Assembly (NCBI RefSeq): GCF_001261915.1
Contig: NZ_CVRT01000076.1
Coordinates: 1-54,923, forward strand
Length of the DNA stretch: 54,923 nt
Reading direction: 5' to 3'
Source of the DNA: Halorubrum sp. SD626R
GTDB lineage: Archaea; Halobacteriota; Halobacteria; Halobacteriales; Haloferacaceae
The translations under genes were made by a program, and so were the position numbers. The notes under the pieces are model-generated. The model was not told where the DNA came from. It did no database searches and saw nothing but the letters and a program-made list of their open reading frames with translations. This document shows, piece by piece, positions 1-10,686 of the stretch (its first letter is position 1; every line of letters starts with the position of its first letter).

Positions 1-1073
1 GTGTACCGCGGCGACTCCTCGAACATCTCGCCGTTGAACACCCAGACGACGAACGAGGCGGCGACGAGCTTCACGAGCAGGAACGGCCACGCGTCGCCCG
101 TGACGGCGACGACCGAGTCCGGGAGGAGCCGCCCGGTCCAGTTCACGATCAGCGCGTTGACGACGTGTTTCGGGACTAGGTTCGCGGTCCCGGTCAGCGC
201 CGGCATCCAGTCGAGCCCGATCACGTTGGCGGCGCCGTCGACCGCGTGGCCCCAGATGATGACGATCCCGGCGACGCCTGTCCCCTGCCGGATCGTCGGC
301 TCGTACGCGGTCGCGAGCTTCCACGTTATCGCGGTCGCGACGCAGGCGACGACCAGGGTCAACGCCGGCACCTGCGGGTAGAACTCCACGTAGTCGGTCG
401 CGGCCGCGAGGTACGAGAGGTAGCCGACAGAGGCCGCGAGCGCGACTGCCCCCATCGCGAACAGCGGCCGGGCGTAGTCGTCGACGATCCCGCGGTTCGC
501 CAGGCCGTACGCCGCGAGGACGCAGGCGAGGGTGAATCCGAACGCGGTGAAGTAGATGAACGGGCTGATCAGCAGCGCGCTCGCGGGGAAGGGGATCAGG
601 GGCTCGACGCCGGCACGGAGCGCGGCGACCCCCGAGTCCTCGACGGTGCGGAGCGCGCCGCCGAGGAGCATGAACGGGAACAGCGCGAAGAAGAACCGCA
701 GCTCCTCGCCGATCTCCAGCCGGCGGAGCAGGAAGACGACGCCGACCAGCATCGCGAGCAGGACGACCACGTAGCTCACGGTCGAGACGGTGGTGTATCC
801 CGGGGACGCGACGACCTCGCCGGCACCGATGGCCGCCTGGCACGCCGACGAGCTCCCGAGCAGCTCCGTGCCGCCGGCGTCCCGAACGGCGCACTGCGCG
901 CCCCGGCCGTCGGCGACGACCGGCCCCCAGAAGTACCGCCAGACGAAGCGGTCGTACACGGCCCGCGGGAAGACGGCCGACCCGACCGCCAGGAGGAGCG
1001 CGAACCCGCCGACGACCGCCGCCCACGCCCGCTCCGGTGATAACCCGAACCGCCGATCGACCCGTGTGCTCAT
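1..1073 (-). CDS. DUF63 family multi-pass membrane protein (3' end outside window)
   Basis: The minus strand is open from an ATG at 1073 to the window edge, about 357 residues, and begins [20 protein letters not shown]. It has about eight hydrophobic segments and the run of motifs I associate with haloarchaeal DUF63 proteins ([54 protein letters not shown]). The last visible residues are SPRY, with no stop, so the C-terminus lies left of the window. No enzymatic function is known to me. The next gene leftward-reading is an Lrp regulator, 64 nt upstream. Family assignment is from recalled motifs. Confidence 0.8.
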   Translation of the reverse strand, partial: MSTRVDRRFGLSPERAWAAVVGGFALLLAVGSAVFPRAVYDRFVWRYFWGPVVADGRGAQCAVRDAGGTELLGSSSACQAAIGAGEVVASPGYTTVSTVSYVVVLLAMLVGVVFLLRRLEIGEELRFFFALFPFMLLGGALRTVEDSGVAALRAGVEPLIPFPASALLISPFIYFTAFGFTLACVLAAYGLANRGIVDDYARPLFAMGAVALAASVGYLSYLAAATDYVEFYPQVPALTLVVACVATAITWKLATAYEPTIRQGTGVAGIVIIWGHAVDGAANVIGLDWMPALTGTANLVPKHVVNALIVNWTGRLLPDSVVAVTGDAWPFLLVKLVAASFVVWVFNGEMFEESPRY

Positions 1074-1137
1074 GGTTCCCGTTCGTGGTGTTCCCGAGTT
1101 TAGCGTTCCGGTCCCGACTCGGCGCTCCGGAGCCGAC

Positions 1138-1587
1138 TCAGATCGGCGGGCCGTCGGCGTCGAAGTCGGTGCCGAGGATGATCATCGTCTGCGAGCGCGA
1201 GAACCCGTCCATCTCCGCGATCTCCTCGAACATCAGCTCTCGGAGGCTGTCGGTGTCGGCGGCGACGACCCGCAACATCACGTCCCACTCGCCGGTCGTC
1301 AGGTGGATCTCGCTGACGCCGCCGATGTCGCGGAGCCGCTTCAGCGCGTCCTCCTCGCGCCCCTGTTCGACGCGGAGTCCGACGAACGCGCTGACCCCGT
1401 AGCCGACCGCCTTGGGATCGACCTCGGCGTGGTACCCCTCGATAACTCCGGCCTCCTCCATCCGCCCCACCCGGTCGTGGACGGTCGCGCTCGACATGTC
1501 GATCCGACGCGCGACCTCCGAGAAGGGGGTACGGGCGTCCTCCTGGAGGATCCTGAGTATTTCGCGGTCGGTCTCGTCGAGTTCCAT
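1138..1587 (-). CDS. Lrp/AsnC family transcriptional regulator
   Basis: 149 residues, the usual length for a single-subunit Lrp. Residues 1-60 form the winged helix ([20 protein letters not shown], then the recognition region [18 protein letters not shown]). Residues about 70-140 form the RAM/AsnC ligand domain, with [23 protein letters not shown] 1587 was chosen because the family starts with this helix; a longer in-frame extension upstream overlaps the next gene region and is arginine-rich shadow. Such proteins in haloarchaea respond to amino acids, and the glutamate dehydrogenase further along is one possible target, but nothing in the sequence links them. Confidence 0.93.
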   Translation of the reverse strand: MELDETDREILRILQEDARTPFSEVARRIDMSSATVHDRVGRMEEAGVIEGYHAEVDPKAVGYGVSAFVGLRVEQGREEDALKRLRDIGGVSEIHLTTGEWDVMLRVVAADTDSLRELMFEEIAEMDGFSRSQTMIILGTDFDADGPPI

Positions 1588-1679
1588 GCTCCCGTTAGGT
1601 CGGGGACGGACTTTGCAGTTCCGACGCTTCGAGGCGTTACTCGTCGCATTTCTAACAGCTCTGCCCAGACGCCGCCGAG

Positions 1680-2444
1680 TTACGACTCGTCCGGCGTCGC
1701 GAACGACCCCTCTCGGATCGCCGCTTCGGCCGCCGCGAGCGCCTCGGCGGCGTCGAACGCGTCGACGATCTCCCGGAGTTCGGTCGGGGACGCGTCCGCG
1801 AGGTCGCGGGCGTGCGCCGCGACGGTCGGTACCGCGCGGATCAGGTTGTCGATTATCGGGATGTCTGCGGTCCGCGGCGACCGGCTCCCGGGATTGAGGT
1901 CGATCACGATCTCCGTCTTCCCCATCGCGTCGAGCGCGGCGGCCCGGTCGCCGTCCTCCAGCGGGACGACGACGATGTCCGCCGCCTCGATCCCGTCGGC
2001 GTCGACGACGCCGCGCGCGTGGTCGAGACCGGGGATCTCGCCGTCGCCGGCGAGCCCCTTCACCTCGTCGGCGCCGTGCTCGCGGAGGTGGTCGGCGATG
2101 CGCCGGGCGCGCTCGTCGGTGTGGTTGAAGAGGTTCACCTCCAGGTCGGCGTCGACCGCCTCGGCGAGGTCGACCGTCTCCGCGGGCGCGAGGGCGGCGA
2201 CGTTGCCGTTCACCGAGATCACCGGGCGTTCGGCCGCGAGCAGCGTCGCCGCGGCGGCGCGCGCGGCGCGGTCCGCGCTCGGGAGCGTCCGCTCGCCGAG
2301 GAGGTAGTCGAACGCCTCGCCGCGCCCCTGCGCGATCAGCCCCTGCTTCGAGGTGATCCCCGTCTCGACGCCCGCCTCGATCCGGTGGCGCGTCACGAGC
2401 GAGGCGTACCGGGGGTGGTCCTCCGGGACCTCCGTCTCCGTCAT
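1680..2444 (-). CDS. 4-phosphopantoate--beta-alanine ligase (phosphopantothenate synthetase)
   Basis: 254 residues, matching the archaeal phosphopantothenate synthetase family (COG1701), which joins 4-phosphopantoate and beta-alanine using ATP in archaeal CoA biosynthesis. Visible family motifs are HPRYASLVTRHRIEAGVETG and ITSKQGLIAQGRGEAFDYLLGE near the N-terminus, SVNGNVAALAP, NLFNHTDERARRI, and the C-terminal KTEIVIDLNPGSRSPRTADI followed by PIIDNLIRAVP. ATG 2444 directly gives MTETEVPEDHPRY. The CDS runs leftward, ending about 90 nt before the Lrp gene. Cytoplasmic. Confidence 0.95.
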   Translation of the reverse strand: MTETEVPEDHPRYASLVTRHRIEAGVETGITSKQGLIAQGRGEAFDYLLGERTLPSADRAARAAAATLLAAERPVISVNGNVAALAPAETVDLAEAVDADLEVNLFNHTDERARRIADHLREHGADEVKGLAGDGEIPGLDHARGVVDADGIEAADIVVVPLEDGDRAAALDAMGKTEIVIDLNPGSRSPRTADIPIIDNLIRAVPTVAAHARDLADASPTELREIVDAFDAAEALAAAEAAIREGSFATPDES

Positions 2445-2556
2445 ACCCGAGCGAGGCGGCGCGCCGGCTAAAGTGAACCGTTCGCGGTCGCCGCGCGTGG
2501 CCTCGGTATCCACGCGCACAAATGTTAACATGGCTCTCCTCGTAGCTCGACGCGGG

Positions 2557-2793
2557 ATGGACCGCACTGGCAAGTACACGATCGTCGACGCGTGCAACGA
2601 CCACGGGGCGATCACGCTCCGTGAATACCCGCGCAACGGGACGCTGTACGTCGTCGAGTACGACGACGCCGACGTGGAAGCCGCGCTGTCGGCGCTCGAC
2701 GCTGGCTCGGTCGTCGAACTCGACCTCCGGCGGGCGGGCCGCCGCGGCAACGCGTGGTGCGCGGAGTCCGCTCGGCCGGTCGATCCGGCGTGA
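2557..2793 (+). CDS. small conserved haloarchaeal protein, function unknown
   Basis: 78 residues from ATG 2557 (MDRTGKYTIVDACNDHGAIT). A second possible ATG is at 2530, in frame, just after an AAATGTTAAC element, and would add nine residues (MALLVARRG). The protein is a compact alpha/beta mix with ALYVVEYDDADVEAAL-like central strand/helix and ends AESARPVDPA. It is divergent from the phosphopantothenate synthetase gene, with which it shares a 112-nt intergenic promoter region. I know similar short proteins from haloarchaea but no function; the coding call rests on acidic composition and GC-rich third positions. Confidence 0.65.
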   Translation: MDRTGKYTIVDACNDHGAITLREYPRNGTLYVVEYDDADVEAALSALDAGSVVELDLRRAGRRGNAWCAESARPVDPA

Positions 2794-2839
2794 CGCGCCG
2801 CCGGTCCGTCCGATTCGTTGCCTCGCTTTTTCGCGCCGC

Positions 2840-4540
<1,701 letters not shown>

Positions 4541-4564
4541 ACGCCCGGGTACCCGCCGAACTCG

Positions 4565-4590
4565 TATAAATATTCATTATATTTTAAAAG
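4565..4590 (-). promoter_or_regulatory. AT-rich TATA promoter of mcmA1
   Basis: A 26-nt AT-only stretch in an otherwise GC-rich region. On the minus strand it reads TTTAAAATATAATGAATATTTATA. The proximal TTTATA (4570-4565) lies about 25 nt before the start codon, the normal haloarchaeal spacing for a leaderless mRNA. Confidence 0.7.
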
Positions 4591-4595
4591 GTGCG

Positions 4596-4670
4596 CGACT
4601 CGGACGACGAAACGTCCGACTCGGACGGCAAAGCGTCCGACCTGGACGACGAAACGCCCGAATCGGACCG
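4596..4670. repeat. 21-bp tandem repeat, 3.5 copies, upstream of mcmA1
   Basis: Units at 4596-4616, 4617-4637, 4638-4658 and a partial at 4659-4670 share the pattern CGACTCGGACGACGAAACGTC with a few substitutions. The block sits between the end of the universal stress gene (4673) and the mcmA1 promoter. The plus strand could read DSDDETS-like heptads but has no start or conserved ORF, so I treat it as non-coding. Confidence 0.8.
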
Positions 4671-4672
4671 CG

Positions 4673-5521
4673 TTACCGCCCGCCGAACAGCCGCTCACGG
4701 AGCGACCGCGACGACGGACGTTCCGCGAGCAGCACCGGCGCGTCGAGGCGCTCGATCGCCTCGGACGCCAGCGACTCGCGGACGATCCGCGAGAGGAGCC
4801 CCCGCTCGGTCGCGCCGACGATCACGAGGTCGTACCCCTCACCGACGCGCTCGATCGTCTCCTCGACATCGCCAGTCTCGATCCGCAGGTCGGCATCGCC
4901 GAGGCCGTGGCCGTCGGCCCAGCCGACGAGGAACGACCGGCCGGTCTCCGTCTCTCCCGGCTCGGCGACGTGCAGCAGCGTGACCCCCGCGCCGGCGACG
5001 TCGCGAAGCGCCGCCGCTACCTCGGCGGAGAGGTCCGAAGAGGGCCCGCCGGCGGTCGGCACGAGCACGTTCCCGGGATCCAGCCGCTCCCCGTCGAAGA
5101 CGAGGAAGTCGCACGGGAGCTCCCGGGCGAGCTCGTCCAGCGACCCCTCCACGCGCCCGCCGGCGAACCGAGCCCCGCCGTACCCCATCACGACGGCGTC
5201 GGCGTCGTTCGTCCGCGCGGCGTCGAACACCTCCTCGATCCCGCGGTGCGAGAGGACCGTCTTCGTCTCGATCGGGGCGTCGAAGGCAGCCGCGTCGGCC
5301 ACGGCGGCGGAGAGCAGCTCGTCGGACGATTCGTCGAGCCGCTCCCTGTTCTCCGCGGCCTTCTCCAGCGACGTCTGGTCGGGGACGGTGACGACGTGTA
5401 TCGCCAGCACCCGCCCGCCCTCGCGCTCGGCGAGCGCGCCGCCCAGCGCGACGAGCGCCCCCTCGGTCCGCGGGTTCGCGAGCGCGACCAGTACCGTCGG
5501 CCCGTCGCCGGTCCCGGTCAT
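4673..5521 (-). CDS. universal stress protein, two-domain (UspA family)
   Basis: 282 residues, twice the size of a single Usp domain. The N-terminal copy starts VLVALANPRTEGALVALGGA and contains DADAVVMGYGGAR. The C-terminal copy starts near residue 150 with GNVLVPTAGGPSSDLSAEVA and ends with DLVIVGATERGLLSRIVRES, the ATP-binding-type G-x2-G-x9-G[ST] signature in degenerate form. Cytoplasmic. It lies 15 nt downstream of a single-domain Usp gene and next to Trk potassium transporters; in haloarchaea such Usp genes are frequently linked to transporters, suggesting a regulatory partner role. Confidence 0.9.
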   Translation of the reverse strand: MTGTGDGPTVLVALANPRTEGALVALGGALAEREGGRVLAIHVVTVPDQTSLEKAAENRERLDESSDELLSAAVADAAAFDAPIETKTVLSHRGIEEVFDAARTNDADAVVMGYGGARFAGGRVEGSLDELARELPCDFLVFDGERLDPGNVLVPTAGGPSSDLSAEVAAALRDVAGAGVTLLHVAEPGETETGRSFLVGWADGHGLGDADLRIETGDVEETIERVGEGYDLVIVGATERGLLSRIVRESLASEAIERLDAPVLLAERPSSRSLRERLFGGR

Positions 5522-5536
5522 GCGTTCGGACCCGGG

Positions 5537-5980
5537 TCAGCGCTCGGCCGACTCCGCGCGCGGGAGCGCCACGACCGGGACCGGCGCGTCGGTCACGAGC
5601 TTCGCCGACAGGTCTCCCGAGAGGAACTGCGCGAGGCGGTTCCCGCCCCGGGGCCGGTAGGCGATCGCGCTCGCGTCTACCTCGCCGGCGGCGTCGAAGA
5701 TAGCGTCGACCACGTCCCGGGAGTAGGCGGTGTGTTCCCCGGCGTCCGGGAACACCGTCCGCACCCCGGCGTACGACTCGGCGGCGAGCTCCTCCGACTG
5801 CTCGACGGGCGTCTTGTCGGGGACGCCGTCGCCCTTCTCGACGACGTGGAGCGCGGTCACTCGGTCGGGGTCGTACGGTTCGAGCGCCCGCGCGGTGGCG
5901 AGCGCGTCCTCCTCGTTGGCGACGGGGAGGAGCGCGTGCGCGAGCAGGTTCCGTCCGTGCGTCTCGTCGTGGCCGGTCAT
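5537..5980 (-). CDS. universal stress protein, single domain
   Basis: 147 residues, one Usp domain. Core strands LLAHALLPVANEEDALATAR and VTALHVVEKG are at the N-terminus, and SAKLVTDAPVPVVALPR closes the fold. The GxxG(x9)G[ST] nucleotide motif is modified (YRPRGGNRLAQFLSGDLSAK), so ATP binding is uncertain. It probably forms an operon with the two-domain Usp, 15 nt downstream. Start ATG 5980. Confidence 0.9.
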   Translation of the reverse strand: MTGHDETHGRNLLAHALLPVANEEDALATARALEPYDPDRVTALHVVEKGDGVPDKTPVEQSEELAAESYAGVRTVFPDAGEHTAYSRDVVDAIFDAAGEVDASAIAYRPRGGNRLAQFLSGDLSAKLVTDAPVPVVALPRAESAER

Positions 5981-6055
5981 ACGCCCCCTAACTCCCGCGT
6001 CCGTTAAGAAGATACGTTCCCCGCGTCGAGCCGACCCGCGCTTCAGGTCGGTTCG

Positions 6056-7624
6056 CTACCGCGTGTCGATCCCGGAAATGAACACCGCGAGCACCGGGAC
6101 GATCTCCAACCGCCCGATCCACATCAGGAAGATCATCAGGAGCTTCGAGGTGTCCGGGAAGAAGAGGTAGCTCCCGAACGGGCCGAGCCGACCGAACCCC
6201 GGCCCGATGTTTCCGATGGTCGCGAGCGACGCGCTGATCGACTCCAGCGCGCTCAGCTGGATCCCGACCCGGGCGGTGTCGAGCGCGATGAACACCGCGG
6301 AGAGCGCGAACAGCACGGTGTACAGGAGCGTGAACGCCATGATGCCGCGGATGGCGCTCTCGTCGACCACGTTGCCGCCGAGCCGGACCGGCTGTACCAC
6401 GTCCGGGTGCGCCGAGGTGAACAGCTCCCGGCGGATCGCCTTCCCCACGACGAGCCAGCGGACGATCTTCACGCCACCTCCGGTCGACCCGGCGGAGCCG
6501 CCGATGAACATCGTGAACAGCAGCAGGACCTGCGCGTGGGCGTCCCACTGCGCGAAGTCCGCGGTCGCGAACCCGGTGGAGTTCAACAGCGAGCCGATCT
6601 GGAACGCGGCCTGCCGGAGCGAGTTCTCGGCGACGCCCTGCGTCGTCCCGCCGAGTTCGATCGGCGGGGCGGCCCCGCGGAACAGGAGCACGGCGAGTAC
6701 GGCGGTGATGACGGCGAGGGCGCCGGCGTACGCGCGGAACTCCGCGTTCTCCAGCATCACCTCCGCCTCGCCGCGCAGGACGTGCCAGAACAGCGCGAAG
6801 TTGACGCCGGCGACGACCATGAACGGGATGACGATCCACTGGACGGCGGCCGAGAACGCGCCGATGCTGTCGGCCTGCGGCGAGAACCCCCCGGTCGGGA
6901 GGGTGGAGAAGCCGTGGGCCACCGCGTTGAACAAGTTCATGTTCGGCGCCATCCCGAGCAGGTGGAGCGCGTACAGCAGCGCCGCGAGCAGGACGGTGAA
7001 GCCGAAGTAGATCAGCCAGAGCGCCCGGGCCGTCTCGGCGATCTTCGGCGTGAGCTTCTGGAGCTCCGGGCCGGGCGCCTCCGACTCCATCAGCTGGGCG
7101 CCGTTGACGGCGACCTCGGGCAGGATGGCGATCATCAGCACGATGATCCCCATCCCGCCGAGCCACTGCGTGAGCTGTCGCCACATCAGGAGGGCGTGGG
7201 AGTGTTGGTCCGTGCCGATCTCGCCGAGGACGGTCGCGCCCGTGGTGGTGAACCCGCTCATCGACTCGAACAGCGCGTTGACGATCGACCCCGTGAGCGC
7301 GCCGATCGATCCCGTCTGGAGCCCGACGGTCGACGCCGTGTCGTACCCGGCGAGCAGGTACGGGACGGTGCCGATGGCCGCCGCCGCGAGCCACGCGAGC
7401 GAGACGAACAGCAGCGCCTCGCGGGGGCCGAGGTCCGGGTCCGGGTCGACCCGCTCGACCGCGAACCCGATCCCGGCGACGAGCGCCATCGAAACGAGGA
7501 ACACCCAGATGTCTTCGCCGTACGCGACCGCCACAACCAGCGGTACCAGCATCGTGACGGCGAGGTACTTGATCCCGACCCCGAGAAGCCCCACGCTCGC
7601 CTTCCAGTTGAGGGCCACCGACAT
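6056..7624 (-). CDS. trkH: TrkH-type potassium uptake protein (first copy)
   Basis: 522 residues with about ten membrane spans. The four pore-loop filters of the TrkH/KtrB family are visible: FTTTGATVL, STLPTGGFSP, NSTGFATAD and ATIGNIGPGFG. The gating-loop motif GGSAGSTGGGVKIVR is intact. It is the membrane pore of a Trk potassium system and needs a cytoplasmic TrkA/RCK subunit; one is encoded downstream in the same block (10612-9275). Start ATG 7624 gives MSVALNWKASVGLLGVGIKY. A TATTAAA at 7661-7667 may be its promoter. Central to salt-in osmoadaptation. Confidence 0.96.
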   Translation of the reverse strand: MSVALNWKASVGLLGVGIKYLAVTMLVPLVVAVAYGEDIWVFLVSMALVAGIGFAVERVDPDPDLGPREALLFVSLAWLAAAAIGTVPYLLAGYDTASTVGLQTGSIGALTGSIVNALFESMSGFTTTGATVLGEIGTDQHSHALLMWRQLTQWLGGMGIIVLMIAILPEVAVNGAQLMESEAPGPELQKLTPKIAETARALWLIYFGFTVLLAALLYALHLLGMAPNMNLFNAVAHGFSTLPTGGFSPQADSIGAFSAAVQWIVIPFMVVAGVNFALFWHVLRGEAEVMLENAEFRAYAGALAVITAVLAVLLFRGAAPPIELGGTTQGVAENSLRQAAFQIGSLLNSTGFATADFAQWDAHAQVLLLFTMFIGGSAGSTGGGVKIVRWLVVGKAIRRELFTSAHPDVVQPVRLGGNVVDESAIRGIMAFTLLYTVLFALSAVFIALDTARVGIQLSALESISASLATIGNIGPGFGRLGPFGSYLFFPDTSKLLMIFLMWIGRLEIVPVLAVFISGIDTR

Positions 7625-7764
7625 AGTTACTCGATCGATACGGGAGTCGCCCGTTCGCTGTATTAAACTGTCGAAGGGGGGACGGCGCCGGCGACCTCGG
7701 CGCGTCGCCGTCGCGGTCGCGTCCAGGGGCTACGGTCTCGACGCCGATCCCAGATTCCGGCCGG

Positions 7765-9267
7765 TCACGACGTCCAGAACGCCTTCGTGAACAAGACGAG
7801 CACCGGGATGATCTCGATCCGGCCGATCCACATCAGGACGATCATCACGGCCCGCGTCGTCATCGGGAACGTCGCGAACGTCCCGTACGGGCCCGCCGCC
7901 CCGAACGCCGGGCCGATGTTCAGGAACGTGGTCGCCGCGGCGCCGAGCGCCTCGAACTCGGTGACGCGGACGTCGGCCCGCTCGGCGTCGACGACGATGA
8001 CGACGGCGAGCAGGAAGAAGATCACGATGCTGAGGAGGAGGTACGCGTAGATGTCGCGGATCGCGCCCTCGTCGATCGACTTCCCCGAGATCCGGACCGG
8101 TCGCACCGCCTCGGGGTGGACGGCGGTGAAGAGGTTCCGCTTGAACGACTTCAGCGCCACCAGCCACCGGAGCGACTTGATCGAGCAGGTGGTCGACCCC
8201 ACCATCCCGCCGATGAACATCCCCATGAACAGCATGTGCTTCGCCGCGGGCGCCCACAGCACGTAGTCGGTGCTGGCGTACCCCGTCGTCGTCACGATCG
8301 ACGCGACGTTGAACACCGCGTGGCGTATCGTCGCCTCGGTCGTGAAGGCGACGCCGGGGTCCAGGAACAGCCCGACGGCGACGATCGTCGCGAGCGTTCC
8401 CATCGCGCCGAGGTAGAAGTGGAACTCCTCGTTCCGCAGCAGGCGCATCGGCTCCCCGTTGATGGCGAAGTAGATGAGGACGAAGCTCGTCGAGCCGATC
8501 ACCATGAACGGGACCACCGCCCACTGGATCAGCGGGTGGAACGCCCCCACGGAGTCCGGCTCCGGCGAGAAGCCGGCGGTCGCGACCGACGTGAACGCGT
8601 GGGCGATCGCGTTGTACAGGTCCATCTGCGGGTCGAACGCCAGCCCGAGCAGGAAGTAGACGGCGACGGCGAGCCCCGTGAGCCCGAAGTAGATCCCCCA
8701 GATGAGCTGCGCCGTCTGCGAGATCTTCGGCGTGAGCTTGTTGACGTCCTGGGTCTGCGACTCCGACTCCATCAGCTGCGCCCCGCCGACGCCGATCTCG
8801 GAGAGCACCGCGGTCGCGAGGATCAAGATTCCGAGCCCCCCGAGCCACTGGATCACCTGCCGCCACATCATGACGGATTTCGAGTGGACGGAGAAGTCGC
8901 GCAACACGGTCGCGCCCGTCGTCGTCAGCCCGCTCATCGACTCGAACATGGCGTTCACCGGGTGCGCGACCGTGCCGACGCCCGCGACGACGAACGGGAT
9001 CGCGCCGACCGCGGCGACGAGGAACCAGATCAGCGCCACCGCGAGGAACGCCTCCCGCGGTCCGAGGTTCGCCTCCGGATCCCGCACCGACCGGAACGCC
9101 GCGCCGAGCGCGAGCGAGACGGCGATCGCCGCGATGAATGGGAGGGGCGACTCGCCGTAGTAGAGGGCGACGAGCAGGGGGAACGCGAGCGGGACCGGGA
9201 GGGCCGCGAGGACGTCGCCGGTGAGCTCCACGCTCGCCCGCCAGCCGACGCGGATTCTGGTGCTCAC
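7765..9267 (-). CDS. trkH: TrkH-type potassium uptake protein (second copy, altered gate loop)
   Basis: 500 residues, paralogous to the neighbour at 6056-7624 along its whole length. Filters: TTTGATVL, SVATAGFSPEP, TTTGYASTD and FLNIGPAFG. The normally glycine-rich gate motif (G-S-T-x-G-G-x-K) is here GSTTCSIKSLR, keeping the Lys but losing both glycines. It starts 7 nt after the end of trkA, so trkA-trkH form an operon. Membrane protein; potassium import is known for the family, and the altered loop may change gating. Confidence 0.95.
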   Translation of the reverse strand: MSTRIRVGWRASVELTGDVLAALPVPLAFPLLVALYYGESPLPFIAAIAVSLALGAAFRSVRDPEANLGPREAFLAVALIWFLVAAVGAIPFVVAGVGTVAHPVNAMFESMSGLTTTGATVLRDFSVHSKSVMMWRQVIQWLGGLGILILATAVLSEIGVGGAQLMESESQTQDVNKLTPKISQTAQLIWGIYFGLTGLAVAVYFLLGLAFDPQMDLYNAIAHAFTSVATAGFSPEPDSVGAFHPLIQWAVVPFMVIGSTSFVLIYFAINGEPMRLLRNEEFHFYLGAMGTLATIVAVGLFLDPGVAFTTEATIRHAVFNVASIVTTTGYASTDYVLWAPAAKHMLFMGMFIGGMVGSTTCSIKSLRWLVALKSFKRNLFTAVHPEAVRPVRISGKSIDEGAIRDIYAYLLLSIVIFFLLAVVIVVDAERADVRVTEFEALGAAATTFLNIGPAFGAAGPYGTFATFPMTTRAVMIVLMWIGRIEIIPVLVLFTKAFWTS

Positions 9268-9274
9268 GACGGCC

Positions 9275-10612
9275 TCACGCCATCGAAGTGATCGCGCTCA
9301 CGGAGTCCGACTCCACGAACAGGATGACGTGGTCTCCCGGTTGCAGGACGGTGTCGCCCCGCGGCGTGACGAGCTCGCGGCCGCGGGTGATCGCGCCGAT
9401 GACGAACCGCGCGTCGCTCTCGGCGACGATCTCCGAGATCGGTCGCCCGACGAGCCCGCACCCCTCGGTGAGTTCGAGTTCGAGGACCTCCGCCTGGTCG
9501 TTCTCCAGCACCGCGATGTTCTCCGCGACGCTCTCGTAGGTGAACCGGGTGATCTCCTCGGCGGTCACGGTGCGGGGGTTGATCGCGATGTCGATCCCGA
9601 TCTCCTCGAAGACCGTGACGTAGTCGGGGCTGTCGACCACCGCGATCACGCGGTCGACGCCGAGCCGCTTGGCGAGCACGGAGATGAGGAGGTTCTTCTC
9701 GTCGGAGCGGAGCGCGGTGACGACGATGTCGGCCTCGTCGACGTGCTCGCGCGTGAGGAACTCGGTATCGGTCGCGTCGTGTTCCATCACGACGGTGTTC
9801 GGGAGGTTCTCGGCGAGCCAGCGCGCGCGGTCGGGGTCCTGCTCGATCAGCCGCGGTTTGAACTCGCGCTCCTCCAACAGCCGCGCGGTCTGGTAGCCGA
9901 TCTCGCTGCCGCCGACGACGACGATCTCGTCGGCGCGGTCGGGGGTCGTCTCGGGCGCCACGTCGGTCGCGAACGCCTGGACGCTCTCGGGGCTCCCGAT
10001 CACCACCGCGCGGTCTTTGACTCTGATGTCCGTGTCGCCCCGCGGGACGATCATCTCGCCGTCGCGGAACAGCCCCGCGAACGTGAGCGACTCGAAGCGG
10101 TCGGCCTCCGAGACGGTCTGTCCCGCCACGGGGCTCCCCTCGGCGATCTCGAACTCGGCCATCTGGACCAGCCCGCTCGCGAACGGGTCGACGTCGATCG
10201 CGGCCGGAAGCCCGATGACGCGGACGATGTTCTGCGCGGTCAGCAGGTCGGTACACACCATGAAGTCGACGCCGAAGGCGCCCTCGTTGCCCTCCCACGT
10301 CCGGAGGAAGTCGGTGCTCTTCACGCGGGCGATCGTGAACCCGTCGCCGAGCGTCTTCGCGGTCCCGCAGGCGACGAGGTTGGTCTGATCGTTGTCGGTG
10401 CAGGCGATGACCATGTCCGCGCGGCCGACCTCCGCCGCCGTCTGGATCTCGGAGGTGGTGCCGTCGCCGGCGATCGTGAGCACGTCGAGCTCGTACTTCA
10501 GCTGTTCCGCGCGGTCCGGGTCGACGTCGACGACGACGACCTCGTGGTCCGACGCGAGGCTCGAAGCGATGCTCGTCCCGACCTCGCCCGCCCCGATGAC
10601 GACCACGTGCAT
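9275..10612 (-). CDS. trkA: TrkA, cytoplasmic NAD-binding subunit of the Trk potassium system
   Basis: 445 residues, two RCK_N/RCK_C pairs. The first Rossmann loop is VVIGAGEVGTSIASSL at residue 3, and the second is VVVGGSEIGYQTARLLEE near residue 210. RCK_C regions contain PVAGQTVSEADRFESLTFAG and GLVGRPISEIV. ATG 10612 is preferred over an in-frame GTG six nt upstream because it starts the first strand at once. It binds nucleotides and gates TrkH. The trkH second copy follows after 7 nt. Confidence 0.96.
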   Translation of the reverse strand: MHVVVIGAGEVGTSIASSLASDHEVVVVDVDPDRAEQLKYELDVLTIAGDGTTSEIQTAAEVGRADMVIACTDNDQTNLVACGTAKTLGDGFTIARVKSTDFLRTWEGNEGAFGVDFMVCTDLLTAQNIVRVIGLPAAIDVDPFASGLVQMAEFEIAEGSPVAGQTVSEADRFESLTFAGLFRDGEMIVPRGDTDIRVKDRAVVIGSPESVQAFATDVAPETTPDRADEIVVVGGSEIGYQTARLLEEREFKPRLIEQDPDRARWLAENLPNTVVMEHDATDTEFLTREHVDEADIVVTALRSDEKNLLISVLAKRLGVDRVIAVVDSPDYVTVFEEIGIDIAINPRTVTAEEITRFTYESVAENIAVLENDQAEVLELELTEGCGLVGRPISEIVAESDARFVIGAITRGRELVTPRGDTVLQPGDHVILFVESDSVSAITSMA

Positions 10613-10686
10613 GGGCACACCCAGTTACCGAACCCTGAAGTTCGTTACTATCGCCGCACGAGCGAGGCCGCCGCGGCGGCCTCGGA

